From: Nonomuraea wenchangensis
GTDB lineage: Bacteria > Actinomycetota > Actinomycetes > Streptosporangiales > Streptosporangiaceae
Reading direction: 5' to 3'
Length of the DNA: 64,000 bases
Assembly (NCBI RefSeq): GCF_900111685.1
Contig: NZ_FOHX01000024.1
Span: 1 to 64,000, forward strand
Position numbers and translations under genes: made by a program. Below the pieces are notes generated by a model. It saw only the letters and a program-made list of their open reading frames with translations. It did not search any database and was not told where the DNA came from. Numbering within the stretch: the first letter of the stretch is position 1; the number at the start of each line of letters is the position of its first letter. Below are positions 54,963 through 63,918 of this stretch, in pieces.

Positions 54963-57900
54963 GTGAGGACATCAACGACCGAAACCGGTCGTGGTAGGGC
55001 CCCGGACGTGCCCGAAAAGCCAGTGGGCGGCGAGGTGCCAGAGGTTCAGCTGCCCAAGTCGGGCAGCCCGCTCGCGCTGCGCAACTGGCGGGTACGAACC
55101 CGCCTTATCGCCCTCATCGCCGTCCCCACGCTCGTGGCCGTCGTGCTGGGCGCGCTCCGCGTCACCAGCTCGATCGGCAGCGCCCAGCAGTACCAGGTCG
55201 TCGGCGAGGTCAACACGCTCGTCACGCAGGTGGGCGAGCTCGTCCGCGACCTCGGACTCGAGCGCGACCTGGCCAGCCGCTTCGTCGCCTCCGGCCGCTC
55301 CGGCGGCGAGAAGGACCGGCTGGCCGGCCAGCAGCGCATCGTCGACGTCAGCGTGGGCCGTGTGCTGTCCAGCGCGAAGACCACCGAGGACTCCCTGTCG
55401 GAGATCGGCCGCCGGTCCCTCGACCGCATCACGACCCGGCTCTCCCAGCTCCGCTCGCTGCGTGACACGGCGATCAATTCGCACCTCCCGCCCCTGCCGA
55501 CGATGGAGAAGTACTCCGAGACCATCGCCGAGCTGCTGCAGCTCTACGACGAGCTGGCCCAGGGCGCCGCGGACGAGCAGCTGATCTCCACCAGCGCCGC
55601 CCTGCGCGCCATCGCGCGCGCCGAGGAGGAGGCGTCCAAGCAGCGCGCCCTGCTGGCGATCGCGCTGGAGCGCGGGTCGTTCGAGGAGACCGAGTTCAAC
55701 GCCTTCCTCGACGCCGGGTCGAAGCGCAACAGCGAGCGGGCGGCCTTCCGCTCCGCCGCCACCCTCCAGCAGCGGCAGATGTTCGACGACACCGTCGCGA
55801 ACACCAAGATCGGCCGCGCCGAGTTCTACATCGACCGCGCCGTCCTGCTGCACAACAACGCCGTCGGCGTCGCCAGCAGCAACAACGTCACCGGCACCCG
55901 CTACCTGCGCCGGCTCGACACCAGCAGCAACGACGACGCCGGCCGCTGGTTCGACTCCATCTCCGACACCGTCGACCGCCTCCACCAGGTGCAGAAGAAC
56001 CTGGGCGTGCAGGTCGCCACCCGCTCCACCGACGTCGCGAGCGCCGACAGGCAGACCGCCGCGATCAACATCGCGATCGTGGTCGGCCTGCTGATCCTGG
56101 TCCTCGTGATCACCGCCATCATGGCGGGCTCGCTGGTCCGGCCGCTGCGCCGGCTGCGCGGCGACGCGCTCAAGATCGCCGGTCAGACCCTGCCCGACCT
56201 GGTCCGCCAGCTCCGCGAGACGGACGTCAGCCCCGACAAGCTCCGCGTGCCGCCCATCGAGATCAACTCCAAGGACGAGATCGGTGAAGTGGCGCGGGCC
56301 TTCGACGAGGTCCACCGCGAGGCGGTCCGCCTGGCGGGCGAGGAGTCCAAGCTGCGGGCCAACGTCAACGCGATGTTCGTGAACCTGTCCCGCCGCAGTC
56401 AGACGCTGGTGGAGCGGCAGATCACCCTGATCGATGGTCTGGAGCAGGGCGAACAGGACGAGCAGCGGCTCGGGAACCTGTTCAAGCTGGACCATCTGGC
56501 GACCCGTATGCGGCGCAACAGCGAGAACCTGCTGGTGCTCGCCGGCCAGGAGCCGCCGCGCCGCTGGAGCCAGCCGGTCAAGCTGGTCGACGTCGCCCGC
56601 GCCTCTCTCTCCGAGGTCGAGAACTACGAACGGGTCGTGCTGGAGGTGCCCGAGGGCGTCTCCATCGCGGGCCAGGCCGTCAACGACGTCATCCACCTGC
56701 TCGCCGAGCTGATCGAGAACGCGCTGTCGTTCTCGCCGCGCGAGACCCGCGTCCCCGTCTCCGGCAGCCGGATCGACGGCGGCGGCATCATGCTCTCGAT
56801 CAGCGACTCCGGCATCGGCATGACGGGCGAGGAGCTGGCCCAGGCCAACGACCGGCTCACCAACGCCCCCACCGTGGACGTGTCGGTCTCCCGCCGCATG
56901 GGCCTGTTCGTGGTCGCCCGCCTGGCCCACCGCCACGGCATCCGCGTGCAGCTGCGCCCGCACGGCTCCGGCGGCCTGACCGCCATGGTCCTCATCCCCG
57001 AGTCGCTGCTCGGCGCGCAGGCCCCCTCGTACGCCGGCTCCGCCACGCCCGCCACCGCGGGTGCCGGGCAGCCGTCCCGCGAGGAGGCGTTCCCGTCGCC
57101 GCAGCCCGCGGGCGCCGGCTGGCCGGCCTCGTCCTACCAGCTCGGCCCCGGGCATCCTTCGTACCCGTCGTACCCGTCGACGGAGTCCACCGCGGCCGGC
57201 TCCCCGTGGGCCTCGGCGCCGCAGTGGCCCTCGGACACCGGCACGGGCAACGGCGCGGGCAACGGCATGGGCGGTGGCGTCGGAGCCGGTGCGGGAAGCG
57301 GTTCGGGAGCCGGCACCGGCAACTGGATGGCGAACAACTCCGCGCCCTCCTCGGACGTGTGGGTCTCCTCGCGCGGCCCGGCGACCGGCGAGACCACGGC
57401 GCTGCCCCGCCGGGGCGCCGCCCCGCCGCCGGAGGAGCCCTCGCCCTGGACCCGCGCTCCCGCCGAGGAGCCGAGCCCGTGGACCCGCCCCGCCGGGCGG
57501 CCGTCCGGCGGTGCCGCGCCGTCCTTCGACTTCCCCGAGACCGAGTCCGCCGCCACGGGTCCCATCCCCGTGGTCAAGCCGGCCACGTCCGGGGACGAGT
57601 ACCTGCCGATCTTCGCCTCCGTCGAGTCCGCCTGGTTCGACAACGGCGGCGAGGCCAACGCGGCCACCTGGGGCTCCAGCAAGGCCGACGAGGGCTGGAG
57701 CGCGGCCAAGGCCGTGGTCGAGCCCGTACGCGACGGGGCGACGGCCGCCGGCCTGCCCAAGCGGGTGCCCAAGGCCAACCTGGTCCCCGGCTCGGCCGAC
57801 ACCGTCTCGGCCCCGAAGGGCGTCGCGCCCATGCCCGCCGTCTCGCCGGACCGGGTGCGCAGCCGCCTGTCCAGCTTCCAGCAGGGCTTCCGGGCCGCAC

Positions 57901-57971
57901 GCGATGACATCAGCGAGGGCAGGACGTACGGGTCCGGCCCCAGGAGTGACAGCAGGGAGGAGGGCGCGTGA
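54963..57971 (+). CDS. cvnA: Conservon sensor kinase-like protein CvnA (cvn5)
   Basis: 1002 residues. TM1 at about 48-66, NIT-type sensor, TM2 at about 366-390, HAMP, H511 in LDHLATRMRR, N-box N586 (LIENALSFSP), G-box DSGIGM. The tail has a Gly-rich run (GTGNGAGNGMGGG) and PSPWTR repeats, then LPIFASVESAWF, GLPKRVPKANLVPG and VRSRLSSFQQGF. The kinase core shares near-identical DNA patches with cvnA4. GTG 54963 is chosen by alignment with cvnA3/4. Overlaps cvnB. Confidence 0.9.
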   Translation: MRTSTTETGRGRAPDVPEKPVGGEVPEVQLPKSGSPLALRNWRVRTRLIALIAVPTLVAVVLGALRVTSSIGSAQQYQVVGEVNTLVTQVGELVRDLGLERDLASRFVASGRSGGEKDRLAGQQRIVDVSVGRVLSSAKTTEDSLSEIGRRSLDRITTRLSQLRSLRDTAINSHLPPLPTMEKYSETIAELLQLYDELAQGAADEQLISTSAALRAIARAEEEASKQRALLAIALERGSFEETEFNAFLDAGSKRNSERAAFRSAATLQQRQMFDDTVANTKIGRAEFYIDRAVLLHNNAVGVASSNNVTGTRYLRRLDTSSNDDAGRWFDSISDTVDRLHQVQKNLGVQVATRSTDVASADRQTAAINIAIVVGLLILVLVITAIMAGSLVRPLRRLRGDALKIAGQTLPDLVRQLRETDVSPDKLRVPPIEINSKDEIGEVARAFDEVHREAVRLAGEESKLRANVNAMFVNLSRRSQTLVERQITLIDGLEQGEQDEQRLGNLFKLDHLATRMRRNSENLLVLAGQEPPRRWSQPVKLVDVARASLSEVENYERVVLEVPEGVSIAGQAVNDVIHLLAELIENALSFSPRETRVPVSGSRIDGGGIMLSISDSGIGMTGEELAQANDRLTNAPTVDVSVSRRMGLFVVARLAHRHGIRVQLRPHGSGGLTAMVLIPESLLGAQAPSYAGSATPATAGAGQPSREEAFPSPQPAGAGWPASSYQLGPGHPSYPSYPSTESTAAGSPWASAPQWPSDTGTGNGAGNGMGGGVGAGAGSGSGAGTGNWMANNSAPSSDVWVSSRGPATGETTALPRRGAAPPPEEPSPWTRAPAEEPSPWTRPAGRPSGGAAPSFDFPETESAATGPIPVVKPATSGDEYLPIFASVESAWFDNGGEANAATWGSSKADEGWSAAKAVVEPVRDGATAAGLPKRVPKANLVPGSADTVSAPKGVAPMPAVSPDRVRSRLSSFQQGFRAARDDISEGRTYGSGPRSDSREEGA

Positions 57972-58390
57972 ACGACCTGAGCCACGCGGCACGCGGGGTG
58001 GATTGGTTGATCACCGACTTCGTCAGCACGGTCCCGGGTGTCGCGCACGCGGTGGTCGTCTCCTCGGACGGGTTGCCGCTGGCCGCCTCGTCAGGTTTCC
58101 CGGCGGATCGCGCCGACCAGCTGGCGGCGATCGCGTCGGGTCTGGTGAGCCTGACGCAGGGTGCGGCCAGGGTGTTCGAGGGCGGTGCGGTCAACCAGAC
58201 GATCGTTGAGATGCAGCGCGGGCTGATGCTGATCATGTCGATCAGTGACGGCTCGTGCCTGGCGGTGCTGGCCGCCCCGGACTGCGACATGGGTCTGGTG
58301 GCGTACCAGATGACGCTGATGGTCGACCGCGCCGGGCAGGTGCTGACCCCGGCTGTGCGCGCGGAGCTGCGTGCCAGCCAGACCAGGTGA
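57968..58390 (+). CDS. cvnB: Roadblock/LC7 protein CvnB (cvn5)
   Basis: A 140-residue Roadblock/LC7 protein, 139 of 140 residues identical to cvn4 CvnB. GTGA overlap with cvnA5, and the bases around the overlap are also identical to cvn4. Confidence 0.93.
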   Translation: MNDLSHAARGVDWLITDFVSTVPGVAHAVVVSSDGLPLAASSGFPADRADQLAAIASGLVSLTQGAARVFEGGAVNQTIVEMQRGLMLIMSISDGSCLAVLAAPDCDMGLVAYQMTLMVDRAGQVLTPAVRAELRASQTR

Positions 58391-58394
58391 TGGA

Positions 58395-58814
58395 ATGACG
58401 GATCCCAGATGGAACAGCGGCGGGTGGAACAGCGGCGGCTGGGAGCCCCCGCCGCCGCCTCAGCCCACTGCCGCCGACCCGGCCTCACCGGTACGCCCGT
58501 ACGCCGTCACCGGCGGGCGGACCGCACCGAAGGTCAAGCTGGCGATGGAGGCCCTGGTGTCCTCGGCGACCGCCGAGCACCGGGAGTTCTCCCACATCAC
58601 GCCGGAGTACAAGGCGATCAGCCAGCTCTGCCTGCAGGTGAGGTCGGTGGCGGAGGTCTCCGCGCTGCTGCGGATGCCGCTCGGCGTGGCGCGTGTTCTG
58701 ATCGCTGACATGGCGGCCGAGGGCCTCGTGCGGGTGCACCAGCCGCAGCTCGAGGCGGGTAGGCCGGACGTCAACCTGCTGGAAAGGGTGCTCAGTGGAC
58801 TTCGCAGGCTCTAG
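58395..58814 (+). CDS. cvnC: DUF742 protein CvnC (cvn5)
   Basis: A 139-residue DUF742 protein. It begins MTDPRWNSGGWNSGGWEPP, with WNSGG duplicated compared with cvn4, then VRPYAVTGGRTAP and SVAEVSALLRMPLGVARVLIADM; end LERVLSGLRRL. Overlaps cvnD by 20 nt. Confidence 0.91.
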   Translation: MTDPRWNSGGWNSGGWEPPPPPQPTAADPASPVRPYAVTGGRTAPKVKLAMEALVSSATAEHREFSHITPEYKAISQLCLQVRSVAEVSALLRMPLGVARVLIADMAAEGLVRVHQPQLEAGRPDVNLLERVLSGLRRL

Positions 58815-59382
58815 CCCCGGCCTGACCTCGACGAAGATCGTCGTGGCCGGGGGCTTCGGGGTGGGCAAGACGACGTTCGTCGGCGCGGTGTCGGAGATCA
58901 TGCCGTTGACGACCGAGGCCGTCATGACCGACGCCTCGGCGGGGATCGACGACCTGGGCATGACCCCGCTGAAGTCGACCACGACCGTGGCCATGGACTT
59001 CGGCCGTGTCTCGCTGGACCGTGACCTGATCCTCTATCTGTTCGGCACGCCCGGACAGCACCGGTTCTGGTTCATGTGGGACGACCTCGTACGCGGCGCC
59101 ATCGGCGCGGTCGTGCTGGTGGACACCCGCCGCCTGGCCGACAGCTTCCCCGCCATCGACTACTTCGAAGAGGCGCAGCTGCCGTTCATCGTGGGCATCA
59201 ACGGCTGGGACGGCCAATACCTCCACAACGACGGCGAGGTCCGCGACGCCCTCACCCTGGCCCCGCACATCCCCATGGTGCGGCTCGACGCGCGCTCGAA
59301 GGACTCCGTCAAGGGCGCTCTGATCAACCTCGTCGAGCACGCTCTCACCGTTCGCATGGCCGTGCCAGGCTGGAGCGGCTAG
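58795..59382 (+). CDS. cvnD: Ras-like GTPase CvnD (cvn5)
   Basis: A 195-residue small GTPase: GGFGVGKT, FGTPGQ, NGWD. Differs from cvn4 CvnD at only a few residues. Last gene of the conservon array; ffh starts 57 bp later. Confidence 0.93.
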   Translation: MDFAGSSPGLTSTKIVVAGGFGVGKTTFVGAVSEIMPLTTEAVMTDASAGIDDLGMTPLKSTTTVAMDFGRVSLDRDLILYLFGTPGQHRFWFMWDDLVRGAIGAVVLVDTRRLADSFPAIDYFEEAQLPFIVGINGWDGQYLHNDGEVRDALTLAPHIPMVRLDARSKDSVKGALINLVEHALTVRMAVPGWSG

Positions 59383-59439
59383 GGAAGCGGATAGGCTGGA
59401 GTCTTAGACGTTCATTCGCTTCGAGGACTGGCCAACCAC

Positions 59440-60999
59440 GTGTTCGAGACGCTTTCCGACCGCCTCACATCGGTTTTCTCCTCCCTTCGATCCAAGGGCC
59501 GGCTGTCCGATGCCGACATCGACGCCACCACCCGGGAGATCCGCATCGCCCTGCTGGAGGCCGATGTCGCGCTCCCGGTGGTCAAGGCGTTCGTAGCCCA
59601 GGTCAAGGAGCGCGCCCGCGGGGCCGAGGTGTCCCAGGCGCTCAACCCGGCGCAGCAGGTCGTCAAGATCGTCAATGACGAGCTGATCGAGATCCTCGGC
59701 GGCGAGACCCGCCGGCTCCGCCTCGCCAAGACGCCGCCCACCGTCATCATGCTGGCGGGTCTCCAGGGCGCGGGCAAGACGACCCTGGCGGGCAAGCTGG
59801 CCAGGTGGCTGCGCGATCAGGGCCACGTGCCCATGCTGGTCGCCGCCGACCTGCAGCGGCCCAACGCCGTCCAGCAGCTCCAGGTCGTCGGCGAGCGCGC
59901 CGGCGTCGCCGTCTACGCGCCCGAGCCGGGCAACGGCGTCGGCGACCCGGTCGGCGTGGCCCGCCACTCGATCGACGAGGCCAAGCGGCTGCAGCACGAC
60001 ATCGTCATCATCGACACGGCCGGCCGCCTCGGCATCGACCAGGAGATGATGAAGCAGGCCGCCGACATCCGCGACGCGGTGCGGCCCGACGAGGTCCTGT
60101 TCGTCGTCGACGCCATGATCGGCCAGGACGCCGTCACCACGGCGCAGGCGTTCATGGAGGGCGTCGGCTTCGACGGCGTCGTGCTCACCAAGCTCGACGG
60201 CGACGCCCGCGGCGGCGCGGCCCTGTCGGTGCGGCACATCACCGGCCGGCCGATCATGTTCGCCTCCACCGGCGAGAAACTGGAAGACTTCGACGCCTTC
60301 CACCCCGACCGGATGGCCTCCCGCATCCTCGACATGGGTGACATCCTCACCCTGATCGAGCAGGCCCAGAAGACGTTCGACGAGGAGCAGGCCGCCAAGA
60401 TGGCGGGCAAGCTCACCTCGGGCGAGAACTTCACGCTGGAGGACTTCCTCGAGCAGATGATGATGGTCCAGAAGATGGGCCCCATCAAGAACCTGCTCGG
60501 CATGATGCCCGGCATGGGCCAGATGCGCGACCAGCTCAACTCCATCGACGACCGCGACCTCGACCGCATCGCCGCGATCATCCGCTCGATGACCCCGGCC
60601 GAGCGTCAGGACCCGAAGATCCTCAACGGTTCCCGCCGCGCCCGCATCGCGGCCGGCTCCGGCGTCACGGTCAGCGCGGTCAGCAACCTCGTCACCCGCT
60701 TCTTCGAGGCCCAGAAGATGATGAAGCGGGTCGCGGGCGGCATGGGCCTGCCCGGCATGCCGGGCGGCCGGGGCAAGGCGGCCAAGGCACAGAAGAAGAA
60801 CAAGAAGGGCCGGCGCGTCAGCGGCGACCCGCGCAAGGCGGCGCTGGAGAAGTCGTCGTCGGGCGCGGGTGCTGGCGACGGCCAGGCGCAGCCCAAGCAG
60901 GGCGGCATGCTGGGCAACCTGCACGGCAAGCTGCCCCCGGGCATCGAGCTGCCGCCCGGCTTCGACCCGTCCAAGCTGAAGCTGCCCGGCCAGAACTGA
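59440..60999 (+). CDS. ffh: Signal recognition particle protein Ffh
   Basis: A 519-residue SRP GTPase that binds signal peptides and 4.5S RNA and delivers ribosomes to the membrane. Order: N domain, G domain with P-loop GLQGAGKTT from residue 107, DTAGR and TKLDGDARGG, then the Met-rich M domain (EQMMMVQKMGP, LLGMMPGMGQM). The C-terminus has a Lys- and Gly-rich extension. GTG start. Housekeeping gene that marks the right edge of the conservon interval. Confidence 0.97.
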   Translation: MFETLSDRLTSVFSSLRSKGRLSDADIDATTREIRIALLEADVALPVVKAFVAQVKERARGAEVSQALNPAQQVVKIVNDELIEILGGETRRLRLAKTPPTVIMLAGLQGAGKTTLAGKLARWLRDQGHVPMLVAADLQRPNAVQQLQVVGERAGVAVYAPEPGNGVGDPVGVARHSIDEAKRLQHDIVIIDTAGRLGIDQEMMKQAADIRDAVRPDEVLFVVDAMIGQDAVTTAQAFMEGVGFDGVVLTKLDGDARGGAALSVRHITGRPIMFASTGEKLEDFDAFHPDRMASRILDMGDILTLIEQAQKTFDEEQAAKMAGKLTSGENFTLEDFLEQMMMVQKMGPIKNLLGMMPGMGQMRDQLNSIDDRDLDRIAAIIRSMTPAERQDPKILNGSRRARIAAGSGVTVSAVSNLVTRFFEAQKMMKRVAGGMGLPGMPGGRGKAAKAQKKNKKGRRVSGDPRKAALEKSSSGAGAGDGQAQPKQGGMLGNLHGKLPPGIELPPGFDPSKLKLPGQN

Positions 61000-61008
61000 C
61001 ACCGGGTC

Positions 61009-61027
61009 GCCTCGTTGCCGAGGCTTT
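61009..61027 (+). terminator. Possible terminator after ffh
   Basis: GCCTCG (61009-61014) pairs with CGAGGC (61019-61024) around TTGC, followed by only three T. Weak; it may end the ffh transcript before rpsP. The 219-bp gap to rpsP also contains a CACAAT word (61074-61079) that could be a -10 box for rpsP. Confidence 0.35.
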
Positions 61028-61218
61028 GCGGGTGTGACTCCGCGGGGTGTCGTGGACAGTGACGGCGATCTGGCACAATTGCATGTTGGAACATCGTGTT
61101 CAGGTGGGCGCCCTCTCACCGACCCGCTGATCACGCCTGTCCCTGGAGCGTCGTCCTGTCGTGCCCCACTCGGCGCGGCGCCGCTCACCCACGCTCTAAT
61201 GCAGGAGAGACCACACCC

Positions 61219-61659
61219 GTGGCAGTCAAGATCAAGCTCAAGCGGCTCGGCATGATCCGCAACGCTCAATACCGCATCGTCGTCGCCGACAGCCGCACCA
61301 AGCGTGACGGCCGGGCGATCGAGGAGATCGGCCTGTACCACCCGAAGGACGACCCTTCGCGCATCGAGATCAACGCCGAGCGTGCGGCCTACTGGCTGGG
61401 GGTCGGCGCCCAGCCGACCGAGCCGGTGCTCAAGCTGCTCAAGCTCACCGGTGACTGGCAGAAGTTCAAGGGCGAGCCCGCCCCGGCGCCGCTCAAGGTC
61501 GCCGAGCCCAAGCCCGACCGGCACGCCATCTACGAGGCCGCGGCCAAGGAGGCCCTGTCCGGTGGCGACACCGGCACGGCCGCCACCACGCCGCGCAAGT
61601 CCAAGAAGAAGGACGAGTCCGAGGCCCCCGCCGAGACCCCGACCGAGGGCGAGGGCTGA
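61219..61659 (+). CDS. rpsP: 30S ribosomal protein S16
   Basis: A 146-residue S16 with the conserved start VAVKIKLKRLGMIRNAQYRIVVADSR and GLYHPKDDPS. It has a long acidic/Lys-rich C-terminal extension (KSKKKDESEAPAETPTEGEG), common in actinobacteria. GTG 61219 follows GGAGAG; the open frame extends further 5' without homology. Confidence 0.96.
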   Translation: MAVKIKLKRLGMIRNAQYRIVVADSRTKRDGRAIEEIGLYHPKDDPSRIEINAERAAYWLGVGAQPTEPVLKLLKLTGDWQKFKGEPAPAPLKVAEPKPDRHAIYEAAAKEALSGGDTGTAATTPRKSKKKDESEAPAETPTEGEG

Positions 61660-61660
61660 C

Positions 61661-61906
61661 GTGCTCGAGGAGGCCCTCGAGCACCTCGTGAAGGGCATCG
61701 TCGAACATCCCGACGATGTCCGGGTCCGCGCACGCCGCATCCGCAGCGGGCGCGTCCTGGAGGTCCGGGTGCACCCCGAGGACCTGGGCAAGGTCATCGG
61801 ACGCGGCGGGCGCACCGCCAAGGCGCTGCGCACGGTCGTCAACGCCCTGGCCGACGGGAAGTACGTGCGGGTCGATCTGCTCGACCTGCACGAGGCAGTC
61901 CGTTAG
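61661..61906 (+). CDS. KH-domain RNA-binding protein (KhpA-like)
   Basis: An 81-residue KH protein. The KH GxxG loop is in GKVIGRGGRTAKALR. It starts 1 bp after the rpsP stop; the rpsP-KH-rimM-trmD order is standard. KhpA-type proteins bind RNA, often with KhpB. Confidence 0.92.
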   Translation: MLEEALEHLVKGIVEHPDDVRVRARRIRSGRVLEVRVHPEDLGKVIGRGGRTAKALRTVVNALADGKYVRVDLLDLHEAVR

Positions 61907-61975
61907 CGTCAGGTTTTCCGCGCCCTCACCGGTTCGCCGCCGGTGGGGGCGCTCCGCGTTAGAAAGGGCACGTTC

Positions 61976-62476
61976 GTGCAGTTGGTCGTCGGCCGGATAG
62001 GCCGTCCGCACGGGGTACGCGGCGAGGTCACCGTAGAGGTGCGCACCGACGAGCCCGAGCGGCGCTTCGCCGTCGGGGCGTCGATCGCCACCGACCCGGC
62101 CGGCTCCGGGCCCCTCGTCGTCGCCGGGCGCCGCTGGCACAAGGGCATCCTGCTGGTGATGTTCGAGGGCGTCACGGACCGCGACGTCGCCGAGGACCTC
62201 CGGGGCACCATGCTCGTCATCGACTCGGCCGAGGTCGAGCCCACCGGCGACCCCGACGAGTTCCACGACCACCAGCTCATCGGCCTGGCCGTCGAGACGG
62301 TCGCCGGCGAGCCCGTGGGTGAGGTGGAGGACGTCCTGCACCACGGCCAGGACCTCCTCGTGGTCCGCCGCGAGGGGCAGGACGAGGCGCTCATCCCGTT
62401 CGTCAAGGCCCTGGTGCCCGAGGTCGACCTGGCCGGCGGCCGGCTGGTGGTCGATCCGCCGGAGGGGCTGCTCTGA
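61976..62476 (+). CDS. rimM: Ribosome maturation factor RimM
   Basis: A 166-residue RimM that assists 30S head assembly around S19. N-terminal VVGRIGRPHGVRGEVTVEV and the C-terminal PRC-barrel (DHQLIGLAVETVAGEPVGEVEDVLHHG, ALIPFVKALVPEVD). GTG 61976 after AAAGGGC. The stop overlaps the trmD start (TGATG). Confidence 0.95.
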   Translation: MQLVVGRIGRPHGVRGEVTVEVRTDEPERRFAVGASIATDPAGSGPLVVAGRRWHKGILLVMFEGVTDRDVAEDLRGTMLVIDSAEVEPTGDPDEFHDHQLIGLAVETVAGEPVGEVEDVLHHGQDLLVVRREGQDEALIPFVKALVPEVDLAGGRLVVDPPEGLL

Positions 62477-63255
62477 TGCGGCTCGACATCATCTCGATCT
62501 TCCCCGAGTACTTCGCGCCGCTCGACGTCTCGCTGATCGGCAAGGCGCGTGAGCGCGGCACTCTCGACGTACGGGTCCACCAGCTGCGCGACTGGACCCA
62601 CGACGTGCACAAGACCGTGGACGACACGCCCTACGGCGGCGGCCCCGGCATGGTCATGAAGCCCGAGGTGTGGGGCGAGGCGATCGACGCGGTGATCGGT
62701 GACGGCGCGCCGCGGCTGGTCGTACCGACGCCGAGCGGGCGGCCGTTCACCCAGGAGCTGGCGCAGGAGCTGGCCGGGGAGCCATGGCTGCTGTTCGCCT
62801 GCGGCCGTTACGAGGGCATCGACTCCCGCGTCATGGCCGAGTACGGCGATCGGCTGCGCGTCGACGAGGTCAGCATCGGCGACTACGTGCTGGCCGGCGG
62901 CGAGGTCGCGGTGCTGGTCATGGTGGAGGCCGTCGGCCGGCTGCTGCCCGGCGTGCTGGGCAACGCCCAGTCGGCCGTCGACGACTCCTTCGCCCCTGGC
63001 TCCATGCGCAACCTCGTCGAGGGCCCCGTCTACACCAAGCCGCCGGTCTGGCGCGGCCACGAGGTGCCGGCCGTGCTGCTGTCCGGGCATCACGGCAAGG
63101 TCGCCAGGTGGCGGCGGGACGAGGCGCTGCGGCGTACCGTGCGCAACCGGCCCGACCTCGCGGCGGAGCTCGACCCGGAGACGCTCGACAAGCACGACAG
63201 GAAGCTGCTTGAGGAGCTGTCGTTTCGCGCCGAACGGGAAGATGTGGCAAACTGA
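62476..63255 (+). CDS. trmD: tRNA (guanine-37 N1)-methyltransferase TrmD
   Basis: A 259-residue SPOUT methyltransferase that makes m1G37 next to the anticodon. Start MRLDIISIFPEYFAPLD, with TPYGGGPGMVMKPE and the knot region SIGDYVLAGGEVAVLVMVEA followed by LLPGVLGN. Coupled to rimM by a one-base overlap. Confidence 0.97.
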   Translation: MRLDIISIFPEYFAPLDVSLIGKARERGTLDVRVHQLRDWTHDVHKTVDDTPYGGGPGMVMKPEVWGEAIDAVIGDGAPRLVVPTPSGRPFTQELAQELAGEPWLLFACGRYEGIDSRVMAEYGDRLRVDEVSIGDYVLAGGEVAVLVMVEAVGRLLPGVLGNAQSAVDDSFAPGSMRNLVEGPVYTKPPVWRGHEVPAVLLSGHHGKVARWRRDEALRRTVRNRPDLAAELDPETLDKHDRKLLEELSFRAEREDVAN

Positions 63256-63407
63256 ATCGCTGCCCAACTCAGGTTGGTCGCTAGCGCGTGCCCGGAGTCC
63301 GATCCGGGTCCACCGAAGACAGCAGGCGTGTCCGCTTCGCTGCCGCGCTCGTCAGAGCCCGGCCGAGTGGACCTCCGCGTGCCCCCGAACTTTGAGGAAT
63401 GACTCTC
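63256..63407 (+). promoter_or_regulatory. rplS leader region
   Basis: 152 bp between trmD and rplS. It can fold locally, for example GTCCGCTT (63329-63336) with GAGTGGAC (63365-63372), allowing G-U pairs. It may be a promoter plus a ribosomal-protein leader; no known leader family is assigned. Confidence 0.35.
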
Positions 63408-63770
63408 ATGCACACGAAGATCCAGGAGCTCGACAAGGCCGGCCTGCGCGACGACGTGCCGAACTTCCGCCCCGGTGACACGCTCGAGGTCCACGTACGC
63501 GTCGTCGAGGGCAACCGGTCCCGCATCCAGGTCTTCAAGGGCTTCGTGCTGCGCCGGCAGGGCAGCGGCGCCCGCGAGACCTTCACCGTCCGCAAGGTCA
63601 GCTACGGCGTCGGCGTCGAGCGCACCTTCCCGGTGCACAGCCCGGTGATCGAGAAGATCGTGCTCGTCACCCGTGGCGACGTGCGCCGCGCCAAGCTCTA
63701 CTACATGCGCGACCTGCGCGGCAAGGCCGCCCGCATCCGCGAGAAGCGCGAGACCACGGCCGCCAAGTAA
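63408..63770 (+). CDS. rplS: 50S ribosomal protein L19
   Basis: A 120-residue L19: LRDDVPNFRPGDTLEVHVRVVEGNRSRIQVFKGFVL is split over the conserved RPGD and EGNR loops, and RRAKLYYMRDLRGKAARI forms the C-terminus. ATG 63408 is preferred to ATG 63399 because the ribosome-binding site GAGGA lies 9 nt before 63408. Confidence 0.96.
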   Translation: MHTKIQELDKAGLRDDVPNFRPGDTLEVHVRVVEGNRSRIQVFKGFVLRRQGSGARETFTVRKVSYGVGVERTFPVHSPVIEKIVLVTRGDVRRAKLYYMRDLRGKAARIREKRETTAAK

Positions 63771-63791
63771 GCGCCCTTCGTCTCTTCCGTG

Positions 63792-63829
63792 GCCCGTGCC
63801 CTTGTGGCACGGGCTTTCGGTTTTTACGG
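63792..63829 (+). terminator. Rho-independent terminator after rplS
   Basis: A 9-bp stem, GCCCGTGCC (63792-63800) with GGCACGGGC (63806-63814), loop CTTGT, followed by a T-rich tail (TTTCGGTTTTT). The clearest intrinsic terminator in the window; it ends the rpsP-rplS transcript. Confidence 0.85.
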
Positions 63830-63918
63830 CGGCGTTTCTTTTATGTGGAGCGACCCGTGCGTGGGTGTAACGTCGGTCGAGGCTTGTCGAGCCCGCACAT
63901 CATCTAGGCTCGTCAGCG

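Noticed and set aside
34258..57992. Long antisense open frames opposite cvnA3 (982 codons) and cvnA5 (1006 codons)
   Set aside because: They are mirror frames of GC-rich genes, contain runs of His/Arg/Gly/Asp with no domain, and the + strand genes carry clear conserved domains.
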